Source: an uncultured Alteromonadaceae bacterium (GTDB taxonomy: Bacteria > Pseudomonadota > Gammaproteobacteria > Enterobacterales > Alteromonadaceae). Taken from it: 64,000 bases of DNA. Position 1 is the first letter of the stretch, and each line of letters begins with the position of its first letter. Where the stretch lies: assembly GCA_947501935.1 (NCBI GenBank), contig CANMXU010000011.1:1-64000 (forward strand), read 5' to 3'. A model generated the notes under the pieces. The model worked only from the letters and a program-made list of their open reading frames with translations. It was not told where the DNA came from and ran no database searches. Positions 18,270-26,543 of this stretch are shown here, in pieces. The translations under genes were made by a program, and so were the position numbers.

Positions 18270-18701
18270 TTAACTATTTTCTTTCTTTTTCCTAATACTT
18301 AAACCCAGCTCTTGGCCGCGATATTTAGCATAATAACTTCCGGCTAAAAACATATTAGTGGTTAATACAAATTCAATAACTGCCCAAAGGCGATCTTCAG
18401 GTAATACCCAAAAGGTGGTTAAACTATGTAAATAGTAAATCATTAAAACAAAGCTTGACCAAGCAAAGGTATAGGGGTTGCCTTGAACTAAACCTTTAAA
18501 GGGTAAGAGTAATGGCACGGTAAACATTACTAAAGTTAAGGTGGGTGATAAACCTTCTGACGGACTGATAATAATTAACCAGAGCGGCATAAAAATTAGC
18601 AAGGCAAAATAATTAACTAACGCGAACCTTTTTAAGCCTTGCGTTGAAAACTTTCGGTTGGTGGGCAAAGTATTACTCGCCTGAGTTTTATCGGTGGTCA
18701 T
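18270..18701 (-). CDS. DUF2069 membrane protein
   Basis: 143 aa with four hydrophobic segments (about residues 28-47, 53-70, 78-97 and 106-124) and a basic tail RKKKENS. It matches the DUF2069 family of small inner-membrane proteins of unknown function. It lies 8 bp after the arsenate-reductase-like gene, in the bepA operon, the usual location in Alteromonadales. Confidence 0.82.
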   Translation of the reverse strand: MTTDKTQASNTLPTNRKFSTQGLKRFALVNYFALLIFMPLWLIIISPSEGLSPTLTLVMFTVPLLLPFKGLVQGNPYTFAWSSFVLMIYYLHSLTTFWVLPEDRLWAVIEFVLTTNMFLAGSYYAKYRGQELGLSIRKKKENS

Positions 18702-18709
18702 GTTCTACC

Positions 18710-19051
18710 TTATTTAAGTAACGACAAAACGTTTTCAGGTGGGCGACCAATAATTGCTTTATCAGCGCTCGTTACAATAGGGCGTTCCATTAATTTAGGG
18801 ATATTTACCATAGCGGCAATTAAGGTCTCGTTATCAGCGCCTTTTAGCGCTTGTTCTTTAAACTCAGCTTCTTTAGTGCGCATCATCGCAAGTGGTTCAA
18901 TATTTAATAACGTCAAAAGTTGGCTAATTTCTTCTTTTGATAATGGATTTTTTAAATATTCGACAATGTTAACTTCTGCATTAGCTGCTTCGATAAGAGC
19001 AAGGGTTTGACGACTTTTTGAGCAGCGAGGGTTGTGGTAAATGGTAAGCAT
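18710..19051 (-). CDS. yfgD: ArsC-family glutaredoxin-dependent reductase (YfgD type)
   Basis: 113 aa with the thioredoxin-like ArsC fold. The active-site start is YHNPRCSKSRQTL, and the family arginine occurs in the RPIVTS and IGRPPENV motifs. It resembles Escherichia coli YfgD, encoded next to bepA there as here. Whether it reduces arsenate is not shown; no arsenic resistance genes are nearby. Confidence 0.88.
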   Translation of the reverse strand: MLTIYHNPRCSKSRQTLALIEAANAEVNIVEYLKNPLSKEEISQLLTLLNIEPLAMMRTKEAEFKEQALKGADNETLIAAMVNIPKLMERPIVTSADKAIIGRPPENVLSLLK

Positions 19052-19131
19052 TTTTCTCTCTTTGTTTTTTAATGGTTTAACCTAGCTGTTTTACTTAGCT
19101 AACGTTAATAGTGTTTAATTAATATTTGTTG

Positions 19132-20586
19132 TTATAGACGCTTAATTTTTTCTTCTTGGGCTTGAAATTGTAGTATTCTAGCTCGGATACGTTTTTTTAC
19201 TAATGGCTTTTCATCAGCAAAAGTATAAGCGGTTTGTAATTCATCAACTGCTCTAGAGTAACCACCTAATAAGGCAATAACTTCGGCTTTAGCAACATGC
19301 ATCATTGCTTGTTTTTTCTGCTTTTTATATATGGAGGTGAGCAAGTCATAAGCGATAAAGTTACCGGGTTTTACCAATAAAAAATCTTGCAGTAATTGCT
19401 CTGCTTCTTCATTTTTCCCTGCTTCATGTAAAACGTTAGCGTAATTTAAAGCCACTACCTGATTGTTTGGCATTAATTTATTTAATCTGGCTAACATCTT
19501 AAAGGCTTGATCGAATTGTTTGGTTTGAATGTAAAGATCAGATAATACATCTACATAAAAAAGGTTGTTGGCATCATTTTTATATAATGGCTCTAATATT
19601 TGTGCAGTTTTTTGATAATCTTTATTTTCAAAATAAGACAGCGCTAAGCCGTATTGAGCGGCTTCTTTTAACGCATAGGCTCTTTTATTTAACTGACGCT
19701 GAAAATAATCAATATTATAGACGGCATCTTTTTGATAACGCGCGGTGATGCGTGCTTTGGTTAATTCGAATTCTAAACTTGGCGGTTGCTTTATCATTGG
19801 CATGTTATGAGCACGTAACCTTGCATCGGTAATACGTGCTTCTGACACAGGATGAGTTAGCAACATTGCTGGTGGCATGCTTTTATAGCGATATTTTTCT
19901 GCCATTTTACCAAAAAAGTCAGCCGCGCCACCAGGATCAAAACCACTGTTGGCTAATAACTCTATGCCAACGCGGTCAGCTTCTTTTTCATTGCCGCGAG
20001 TGTAGTTAATACTTGCTTGTTGAGAAGCCGCCATTGAGGTTGATAAAGCCGCCATACCTACAGTTGGGTTAATTAATGTCAGCAATAACCCTGAAACCAT
20101 ACCCGCCATAGTAAGCGATTGTGAGCGGCTTTGTTCTTCCATTCTACGGGCTAAATGTCGCTGAGTAACGTGAGAAATTTCGTGAGCAATAACTGAGGCT
20201 AGTTCACTTTCAGTATCGGCAGTGGTTATTAAGCCACTATGAACAGCAATATGACCACCAAAAAAGGCGTAAGCATTTAATTCGTTATTGTTGATGAGGA
20301 AAAATTTAAAACTATAATTTACATCGCGGGCATTCTTAACCATGGAATTACCCAAATGGTTAATGTATTCGATAAGCACAGGGTCTTGCATAAGAGGCTG
20401 AGAAGCACGTACTTGACGCATCATCACATCACCAATTTGACGTTCTTTTTCAATGGATAGCGCGCTAAAACCAGCAGCGCCAATTTCAGGTAGCTTATTA
20501 CGATTACTTTGTTCGGCAACGGTTTGCGTGCTAGCAAGTAGGGAAGATATTATAGCGGCTAAAGCAAGCTTTTTAATTTTTAACAA
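19132..20586 (-). CDS. bepA: Outer membrane assembly protease/chaperone BepA
   Basis: 484 aa (487 in Escherichia coli). It is a periplasmic M48 metalloprotease that degrades or helps mature stalled outer membrane proteins such as LptD. A signal peptide covers residues 1-24. The zinc motif HEISH lies at 135-139, with the third ligand Glu in GNEKEADRVG (~200). The C-terminal half is made of tetratricopeptide-like repeats. It is the second gene of an operon that continues to yfgD and DUF2069. Confidence 0.95.
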   Translation of the reverse strand: MLKIKKLALAAIISSLLASTQTVAEQSNRNKLPEIGAAGFSALSIEKERQIGDVMMRQVRASQPLMQDPVLIEYINHLGNSMVKNARDVNYSFKFFLINNNELNAYAFFGGHIAVHSGLITTADTESELASVIAHEISHVTQRHLARRMEEQSRSQSLTMAGMVSGLLLTLINPTVGMAALSTSMAASQQASINYTRGNEKEADRVGIELLANSGFDPGGAADFFGKMAEKYRYKSMPPAMLLTHPVSEARITDARLRAHNMPMIKQPPSLEFELTKARITARYQKDAVYNIDYFQRQLNKRAYALKEAAQYGLALSYFENKDYQKTAQILEPLYKNDANNLFYVDVLSDLYIQTKQFDQAFKMLARLNKLMPNNQVVALNYANVLHEAGKNEEAEQLLQDFLLVKPGNFIAYDLLTSIYKKQKKQAMMHVAKAEVIALLGGYSRAVDELQTAYTFADEKPLVKKRIRARILQFQAQEEKIKRL

Positions 20587-20591
20587 ATTTC

Positions 20592-21227
20592 TTATTCCGG
20601 TTGTTCATTCTGGCTATCAACAATTTCGTTTAAGATCGCGTCTGATTTTCGACTATGTAATTCTTGATAAAATTCAGCGATGTTATAACCTTTGACGCTA
20701 ACAATATCAAAAGATTCATTTAAAGTGTCAATCAATTTTTTTACCCGCAAGTAAGCGTATTTAATTAAAAGCATGTCGGCTTTGTCACCACTTTGAAATG
20801 AGTAGATCATAAAGGAAACTAAGCTACTTATTCTGAACAGCATTCTGGTGGCGTCTGGATACCAGCGGGTAAAAGGGCAGTTGGGATCATCGAATAAATT
20901 GCGGTGTAATTCAACACCATCAACAATTGGATAACAATGTAATTCGTAATTTGCTTGGCAATAATGATGGCGTAAGGCTATTTGAGGTCTGGTTTTTACT
21001 TCAATATTGCCTTGAGCGTCTTTATATCCACCTAATAAAGTTAAGTTCCAAGTATTTCTATTAAGTATGCGTTTATAGGCACTGTCAAAACCGTGAGAAA
21101 TAATGCCGTCTAATTCACCAATAGAAGTAGCTGCCATATGATAAATAGCAGGTACGTCACCCCAATTTAATTTTTTCTTATAGGCATTAATTTCTTTTAA
21201 ATCGGGATTTTGGCTAAGTTCACTCAT
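20592..21227 (-). CDS. Protein of unknown function upstream of bepA
   Basis: 211 aa, no signal peptide and no clear membrane segment; I do not recognise it. It has a conserved-looking centre rich in aromatic residues and His (ALRHHYCQANYELHCYP, then CPFTRWYPDATRMLFR). The stop is 5 bp before the bepA start, so it heads the bepA operon. Its start codon lies 10 bp from the end of the repeat element at 21237-21547, so its promoter must lie inside or beyond that element. Confidence 0.75.
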   Translation of the reverse strand: MSELSQNPDLKEINAYKKKLNWGDVPAIYHMAATSIGELDGIISHGFDSAYKRILNRNTWNLTLLGGYKDAQGNIEVKTRPQIALRHHYCQANYELHCYPIVDGVELHRNLFDDPNCPFTRWYPDATRMLFRISSLVSFMIYSFQSGDKADMLLIKYAYLRVKKLIDTLNESFDIVSVKGYNIAEFYQELHSRKSDAILNEIVDSQNEQPE

Positions 21228-21236
21228 ACTTTTCTC

Positions 21237-21547
21237 TAGGGTCTTTTGACCTTTGCTGATTATTTTTGCAACTGTTTATTCGTCTTTTATACAAGGCCAA
21301 GCATATGTTTAGTATTCTACTTAAATATGCGATAACACCGTAGAAACGGCTAATAAACCTTGTCCTTTGACTTCGTTTAAATGCTTATTGCTCTTTGTTG
21401 CCTACGCGGATGTAGGTACTTAAGCTAAGCAGGATGCATAAGTTGTGCAAAGTATCTGCATAGAACGATTATGCTACATATCTTGCGCTTAGATCAAAAA
21501 GCATTAAACTCGAACAAAATTTAAACATGAAAGGTCAATAGAGCCTA
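21237..21547. repeat. 311-bp inverted-repeat element (MITE-like) with TA flanks
   Basis: The end TAGGGTCTTTTGACCTTT (21237-21254) recurs in inverse form at 21530-21547 with 16 of 18 bases matching. Read as GGGTCT...AGAGCC it is bounded by TA on both sides, as expected for IS630/Tc1-type insertion. No coding frame is convincing. Inside are a hairpin around 21401-21416 (CCTAC...GTAGG) and a longer imperfect one (arms ~21445-21462 and ~21470-21488). It fills most of the 427-bp gap between the 211-aa gene and the TusA-like gene; I see nothing else there. Confidence 0.7.
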
Positions 21548-21654
21548 ACTGTTTTGGCATTCATTCCATGAAATGATAATAAGTTGCTCAGCATCATTGT
21601 AATCGATTGTCTCAAATAAGATAATCAAACAAAAGCGCTAATATAAAATTTACC

Positions 21655-21876
21655 ATGATATATGAGTATGACGGTAGTGGAGAAGTTTGCCCATTACCAT
21701 TAGTTAACATGCGGGTATTATTAAAAAAAATGCAGCAAGGGGATATGCTCTTATTACGAATTGCTGATTCAGGCTCTAAAACTGATATTCCCAAGTTGTT
21801 GCTAAAACAAGGCTATCAGTTTGAACAAAAGCAACTTGCTAATAATATGCTCGAACTAAAAATATTTCAGCATTAA
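21655..21876 (+). CDS. TusA-family (SirA/YedF-like) sulfurtransferase
   Basis: 73 aa. The family motif CPxP is present as VCPLPLV near residue 12, with the active Cys in place. Such small proteins relay sulfur for tRNA thiolation or other sulfur carriers. It is probably not TusA itself but the shorter TusA-like protein that accompanies perM and bepA in this order. It lies 79 bp before perM. Confidence 0.85.
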   Translation: MIYEYDGSGEVCPLPLVNMRVLLKKMQQGDMLLLRIADSGSKTDIPKLLLKQGYQFEQKQLANNMLELKIFQH

Positions 21877-21955
21877 CGGGCAACGTAGTGCAAGCTATAT
21901 AAATGGCTTGAAACTTACTTCACTTTTATTTTGATATTTTTTGACAGGAACAACT

Positions 21956-23026
21956 ATGGTTCAGTTATTTGCTGATTGGTATAAAAGAAAGTTTTCTGAC
22001 CCACATGCAGTAACCTTAATGGTTATTTTAGTGGCGAGTTTTTTCTTTGTTTATTTTTTCAGCCATTTGTTAATGCCGGTGTTTGTTGCACTAGGGGTGG
22101 CTTTTTTACTGGATTTACCGGTAAATCGCTTAGTAAATCTTGGACTTTCACATACCAGTGCTGTGGTGGTAGTTGTGCTCAGCTTTATTGGGTTGGCGAT
22201 GATAGCTCTATTGGGGCTAATGCCAATTGTTTGGCAACAAAGCAGTAGCTTATTACAAGAAGTGCCAAATATGCTCACCCAAGGACAAAGCTATTTATTA
22301 ACTTTGCCCGAGAAATACCCTGAAATAATTCAAGCAGATCAAATAGCATCTGTGATTGTGCAGGTTAAAGAAACCTTTATTGAATGGGGCGAGGTTGCTA
22401 TAAAAGCGTCGATCAGCTCTATTTCTAATATTGTGGCGCTGTTGATTTATTTGATATTAGTACCACTGATGGTGTTTTTCTTCTTAAAAGATAAAGACGA
22501 CTTGTTAGCTAGTTTTAAAGTATTTCTACCAAAAGAGCGCCGTATGGCTGCGCAAGTTGGTAAAGAAATGAATCAGCAAATAATGAACTACATTCGCGGA
22601 AAAGTGATTGAAATTAGCATTATTGGCGGCGTAAGTACCATTACCTTTATTTTCCTTGGATTAAATTATGCTGTTTTACTTGGGGTATTGGTAGGTCTGT
22701 CTGTATTAGTACCTTATGTGGGCGCAACCATAGTAACCTTGCCAGTAACTTTAGTGGCGTTATTTCAGTTTGGTACCAATGCTGAATTTGGTTATGTGAT
22801 GTTAGCTTATGCGATTATTCAAGCGCTTGATGGCAACTTATTAGTGCCGTTACTTTTTTCAGAAGCGGTGAATTTACATCCGGTAACTATTATTATTGCA
22901 GTGATATTATTTGGCGGCTTATGGGGGTTTTGGGGAGTATTTTTTGCGATACCACTAGCTACTTTAGTGAAAGCGGTAATTAATGCTTGGCCAACGGCGC
23001 AGCAAGAGCAGGCCGTAGAAAACTAA
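21956..23026 (+). CDS. perM: AI-2E family transporter, PerM type
   Basis: 356 aa inner-membrane permease with about eight transmembrane segments, including an N-terminal pair (HAVTLMVILVASFFFVYF and following) and a C-terminal pair ending LATLVKAVINAW. It belongs to the TqsA/PerM superfamily, whose substrates are mostly unknown. I chose the ATG at 21956, where AGGA lies 6 nt upstream; an in-frame TTG at 21941 would overlap that ribosome binding site. In Escherichia coli perM is adjacent to bepA; here only the repeat element and the TusA-like gene intervene. Confidence 0.88.
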   Translation: MVQLFADWYKRKFSDPHAVTLMVILVASFFFVYFFSHLLMPVFVALGVAFLLDLPVNRLVNLGLSHTSAVVVVVLSFIGLAMIALLGLMPIVWQQSSSLLQEVPNMLTQGQSYLLTLPEKYPEIIQADQIASVIVQVKETFIEWGEVAIKASISSISNIVALLIYLILVPLMVFFFLKDKDDLLASFKVFLPKERRMAAQVGKEMNQQIMNYIRGKVIEISIIGGVSTITFIFLGLNYAVLLGVLVGLSVLVPYVGATIVTLPVTLVALFQFGTNAEFGYVMLAYAIIQALDGNLLVPLLFSEAVNLHPVTIIIAVILFGGLWGFWGVFFAIPLATLVKAVINAWPTAQQEQAVEN

Positions 23027-23089
23027 TATAACCCAATGCATGCATATATAAGTTCAGGTAAGTTCAGGTAAGTTAGAATTTACAGAAAA

Positions 23090-23115
23090 AAAAAGCGTCA
23101 ATCGACGCTTTTTTT
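23090..23115. terminator. Bidirectional terminator between perM and bcp
   Basis: AAAAAGCGTC (23090-23099), loop AATC, and GACGCTTTTT (23104-23113), flanked by poly-A and poly-T. It serves both convergent genes. Just upstream, AGTTCAGGTA is repeated in tandem (23051-23070). Confidence 0.88.
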
Positions 23116-23178
23116 ATATCCATTTCAGCAAGTTGTAATTAATCGAATAGTACAAATAACAAAATTAAAATAGAATGC

Positions 23179-23649
23179 TTACTGCTGAGCTAATACGTCT
23201 AAAACCACTTGATGATGGTCTTTGGTTTTAAACTTATTAAATACATGGCTGATTTTACCGTCTTGACCAATAAGAAAACTTAAACGGTGAATACCGTCAT
23301 ATTCTTTCCCCATAAACTTCTTTAAACCCCATACGCCAAAGTCGTCAGCCACTTTATGGTCAACATCTGAAAGCAAGGTAAAGTTTAATTCATCACGCAC
23401 GCAAAACTTTGCTAAACGTTTTGGCTCGTCTGGGCTAATACCAAATACACACGTATTATGGTTGGCAAGTTCGGCTTTAATATCACGTAAACCTTGTGCT
23501 TGCACTGTGCAGCCTGGGGTCATAGCTTTAGGGTAAAAATAAACTAATACTTGTTGAGTTTTTAAAGTTTGTGCTAATGAAACTTCTTTTTCGTTTTCAT
23601 CAAGTAAAGTAAATAGCGGTGCTGAATCACCCACAGTTAGCGTATTCAT
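23179..23649 (-). CDS. bcp: Thioredoxin-dependent thiol peroxidase Bcp
   Basis: 156 aa peroxiredoxin (BCP/PrxQ) that reduces peroxides. The peroxidatic Cys47 lies in PKAMTPGCTVQ. Five residues later, where Escherichia coli Bcp has the resolving Cys (CTVQACG), this protein has Gln (CTVQAQG), so it cannot form the usual intramolecular disulfide there. Other Cys are near residues 67 and 82. It lies 8 bp after gcvR, a conserved pairing. Confidence 0.95.
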   Translation of the reverse strand: MNTLTVGDSAPLFTLLDENEKEVSLAQTLKTQQVLVYFYPKAMTPGCTVQAQGLRDIKAELANHNTCVFGISPDEPKRLAKFCVRDELNFTLLSDVDHKVADDFGVWGLKKFMGKEYDGIHRLSFLIGQDGKISHVFNKFKTKDHHQVVLDVLAQQ

Positions 23650-23657
23650 ATGCTTCC

Positions 23658-24185
23658 TTATAATAAATTAGAGTTAACTTTAGTAATGGTGCCTTGTATG
23701 TCAATTTGCTGGCATAGTTGGAAAAAGTCTGATTCAAGTTCATCAATGCTAACACTGTCGGTAAAGGCAATTAAAATTTGTGCGCACATTTGATTAGTGT
23801 CAGGGTCAATATCTGATTTTAGCGAGGAAATATCAATATTTCGTGCGGCTAAAAATGCGGTTATCGACTTTAAAATACCCGGTTGATCTATTCCCGAATA
23901 TTCTACTTGATAGTGTTGGGTAAAATCATGATTTTTATAGCCAGACGTGCGCTTCATCATAGTTATAAGTTCAAGCTTTTGAGAGATAATAGGCAGCTTA
24001 GCTTCTATTTTATTAATGGCTTTAGCATCACCGGTTAATAGCATAATAAAAGTAAATTCTAAGCCAAATATCGCCATACGGCTGTCAAGAATATTGCAAT
24101 TACAAGCACAGGCCAATTTTGTGAGTTCACTCACGGAACCAGTTCTGTCCGCCCCCATGGCGGTGAGTACTAAATACTCAGACAT
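23658..24185 (-). CDS. gcvR: Glycine cleavage system transcriptional repressor GcvR
   Basis: 175 aa with two ACT domains: the first begins LVLTAMGADRTGSVSELT, the second VEYSGIDQPGILKSITAFL. In Escherichia coli GcvR binds GcvA in the presence of glycine and represses gcvTHP. I chose the ATG at 24185 because AGGG lies 7 nt upstream; the in-frame ATG two codons earlier is too close to it. It is cotranscribed with bcp. Confidence 0.92.
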   Translation of the reverse strand: MSEYLVLTAMGADRTGSVSELTKLACACNCNILDSRMAIFGLEFTFIMLLTGDAKAINKIEAKLPIISQKLELITMMKRTSGYKNHDFTQHYQVEYSGIDQPGILKSITAFLAARNIDISSLKSDIDPDTNQMCAQILIAFTDSVSIDELESDFFQLCQQIDIQGTITKVNSNLL

Positions 24186-24687
24186 ATGCATACCCTAAAT
24201 TTAAAAAGAAGCTATTGTACGTAAGTTAATCGCAAAACATAACCCTGCGATTAAATGATTTTTAATATTATAAAGTGTGCGGAATTAGCTTTGCGGTTTT
24301 ATTTGATAAATAAAGTCTGTGGGTGTTTTTTGTGAAAACGTATATAACTGTTGTAAAAATAAACAGCAAAGTAATAACAGGCGATGTTTTGATGAAATTA
24401 TTCCTTAGTCAGCTTGTGTTTGCAAAATCAGCCAAGTACCATGGAGCGCTATAAAAAGAGCACGTGGAATTATATCTCATGTGCAAAAAACATATTTAGG
24501 TGTACGTCTTCATCATTTTTTCACGGTACTGCATTAGCGCTTTAATGTGGGGTAGTGAAATTTTTGAAGGCTTAAGTAAAAATTTTCTGAACTAACCCGA
24601 AAAGTTATTATCAAAAGGGCAGTTCATTATCTTAATAAAATGTTAATAAGGTAATTGAAAATGACTATGGTACCGGCAGGAGAGTGA
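24186..24687. other. 502-bp divergent gap between gcvR and bamC
   Basis: No reading frame, RNA gene or repeat is convincing here. In many gammaproteobacteria dapA sits at this place, upstream of bamC; I found no dapA remnant. GGAG lies just upstream of the bamC start at the right-hand end. Confidence 0.5.
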
Positions 24688-25767
24688 ATGAATCGTCATA
24701 TATATACGTTAGCTATTTTAGGATTAGCCTTATCAGGCTGTAGTGGTGTTGATAGCAAACGAGCTTCAGGTGATTTTGAGTATGCAAATCAACTAGAAGC
24801 ATCATTAATTTCAGTGCCCGCTCCTTTGAAAACCCCAACATTAGCCAAAGACTATTATGTTTCAAATGATATTAATCATGAGGGGCCTATAGGCGAAAAT
24901 GTTGATATTAGAGCGCCGTCGTTAGCGCTACCTATCGCTGCTTCTTCTCGTGTTGACCCAAAATCACAGCAAGCAATGATTTGGTTTGACCAAGTGTTTG
25001 ATGATAAAAACTTAGCTGACTTTATTTTCGCCGCTATAACCTCTGAACTTGCTGATGATAATGTTGACCGAATTGAAGTAGATGACAGCAAATATATTGT
25101 TGAATCTGGTTGGTATCAAAATGAACAAGAAGTAGGTTATTGGTTATTTGAAGAAATGGAATTAGTTGACCAACAACGCTTTCGTTTTCAAGTTAGTCCT
25201 AAGCCTCATGGGCGCAGCGCTTCATTAGCGGTTGAGCTGGTTGAATATGAAAACAGTAAAAACCCAGAGCAAAAAATAGATATCATTGATAAACGTCGTG
25301 CTGAAATGCATATGTTAAATGAAGTGGTTGCGCAGGTTGATTATAGCTATCGCCAGTTGCAACGTGAAAAACGCATTGAACGTGCAAAACAAAAAATGTT
25401 GAGCATTGGCGAAAACAAAGTTGGCGAGCCTGCTTATGTTGTTGAAATGGAATTAGACTCGTTATGGCAAAATTTACCAAGCTTCTTTGAAGACTATGGT
25501 TTTACCATTTCAGATCTTAACGAAACTAAAAAAATCTACTTTGTTGATTTCACTAAACCAGAGAATGGTTTTTGGTCTTCAATTTGGGGTGACGAGGTAC
25601 CCGTTATTGACGTAGCTGATGCTAAGTACCAATTCGTTTTAGAAGAGCTTGATAAGTCAACGGTATTAACGATTTATAACTCTGATGGCGACCCCGTTAC
25701 TAGTGATGTCTTAACACGAATTTTCCCTGTAATGGAATCTGGCTTGTCGTTTAGAAATGCTTTTTAA
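24688..25767 (+). CDS. bamC: Outer membrane protein assembly factor BamC
   Basis: 359 aa lipoprotein of the BAM complex. The signal peptide ends in the lipobox LALSGC. The N-terminal stretch after the Cys (about residues 20-95) is long and poorly ordered-looking, as in BamC, which uses it to bind BamD. Two helix-grip domains follow, the second containing DLNETKKIYFVDF and the closing FPVMESGLSFR. The usual upstream partner dapA is absent. The gene has its own terminator, so it is probably monocistronic. Confidence 0.9.
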   Translation: MNRHIYTLAILGLALSGCSGVDSKRASGDFEYANQLEASLISVPAPLKTPTLAKDYYVSNDINHEGPIGENVDIRAPSLALPIAASSRVDPKSQQAMIWFDQVFDDKNLADFIFAAITSELADDNVDRIEVDDSKYIVESGWYQNEQEVGYWLFEEMELVDQQRFRFQVSPKPHGRSASLAVELVEYENSKNPEQKIDIIDKRRAEMHMLNEVVAQVDYSYRQLQREKRIERAKQKMLSIGENKVGEPAYVVEMELDSLWQNLPSFFEDYGFTISDLNETKKIYFVDFTKPENGFWSSIWGDEVPVIDVADAKYQFVLEELDKSTVLTIYNSDGDPVTSDVLTRIFPVMESGLSFRNAF

Positions 25768-25814
25768 AGTTGTGCTGATAAGTCAGTAATGCTTTATTTA
25801 CACTAACGCAAAAC

Positions 25815-25843
25815 AAAAAACTCCGCTTGACGGAGTTTTTTTT
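25815..25843 (+). terminator. Rho-independent terminator after bamC
   Basis: AAAAAACTCCG (25815-25825), loop CTTGA, CGGAG with an eight-T run to 25843. A strong, compact hairpin about 50 bp after the stop codon. Confidence 0.9.
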
Positions 25844-25933
25844 GTCTAAAATTTACTGAAGATATTCCTGAAAAATTATACTTTATTAATGCAAAACATG
25901 CCCCTTTAGGGCGTTTAATCGCGGAAGTTTTGT

Positions 25934-26249
25934 ATATACCCGTTACCATTCAAAGTGCATGACTTCAGTGGGAAGTAAAAACGATTTAGACACAGATTTT
26001 ACGTTCCAAACAAAATCTAAGTACCTGCGTCCATGCAGGCAAGGCTTTAAATTTACAGAATGGTTGTTTCATTTTTCAATTTAATAACGCAGTAAAAATC
26101 GTTTTTAAGCCCATCAAAGAAGCGCTTGAACAATATCACTTCGTCGTTGTAGATTTTTATTAGGGAATAACCATAACTTCAAAACTACGCCTTGAATTGA
26201 AATTGCTCAAGCACTTTGAAACATGCATCTTGATTGATAACGGGTATAT
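25934..26249. repeat. 316-bp inverted-repeat element with ATATACCCGTTA ends
   Basis: The ends are inverted repeats over about 28 bp, starting ATATACCCGTTA at 25934 and closing TAACGGGTATAT at 26249. Taking CCCGTTA as the true end, both flanks read TATA, consistent with TA-directed insertion. Nested inside are a second inverted repeat (26124-26138 with 26198-26212, 13 of 15 matching) and a small hairpin CCTGC/GCAGG around 26024-26039. It fills most of the 548-bp gap between bamC and the DUF2897 gene and shows no convincing coding frame. Confidence 0.68.
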
Positions 26250-26315
26250 GATGTTTTATTAATAAGGAAGGGCTAATAAATACATCTTGATAAGCTGCGA
26301 GTTATAAATAACCTA

Positions 26316-26543
26316 TTATAACTCGTCCTCTTCAGAGCTTTTATTTACGATATGTTTATTAGCGTCATAACGGGTGTTTTTTAAAGTGTGCTGAGCTTTT
26401 TTATTTCTCGGCAGTGTTTCTTCTAAATCGTTTAAGCCTTTTTTTCTTAGTGGAGTTTTAGCACTTTTTTGAAAAGTACTGTAGTTACCAATCACTAAAA
26501 TTACGGCTGCGGCAATAATAACGATAATGAGCCAACTATTCAC
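26316..26543 (-). CDS. Small DUF2897-like membrane protein
   Basis: 75 aa starting at a GTG. One N-terminal membrane segment (residues 3-20, NSWLIIVIIAAAVILVIG) is followed by a basic, polar tail. This layout matches DUF2897. GGAG lies 9 nt upstream of the GTG at 26543; the longer in-frame ATG version (26600) starts deep inside the previous gene. The start overlaps the 3' end of the M15 peptidase gene by 8 bp, suggesting translational coupling. Function unknown. Confidence 0.7.
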   Translation of the reverse strand: MNSWLIIVIIAAAVILVIGNYSTFQKSAKTPLRKKGLNDLEETLPRNKKAQHTLKNTRYDANKHIVNKSSEEDEL

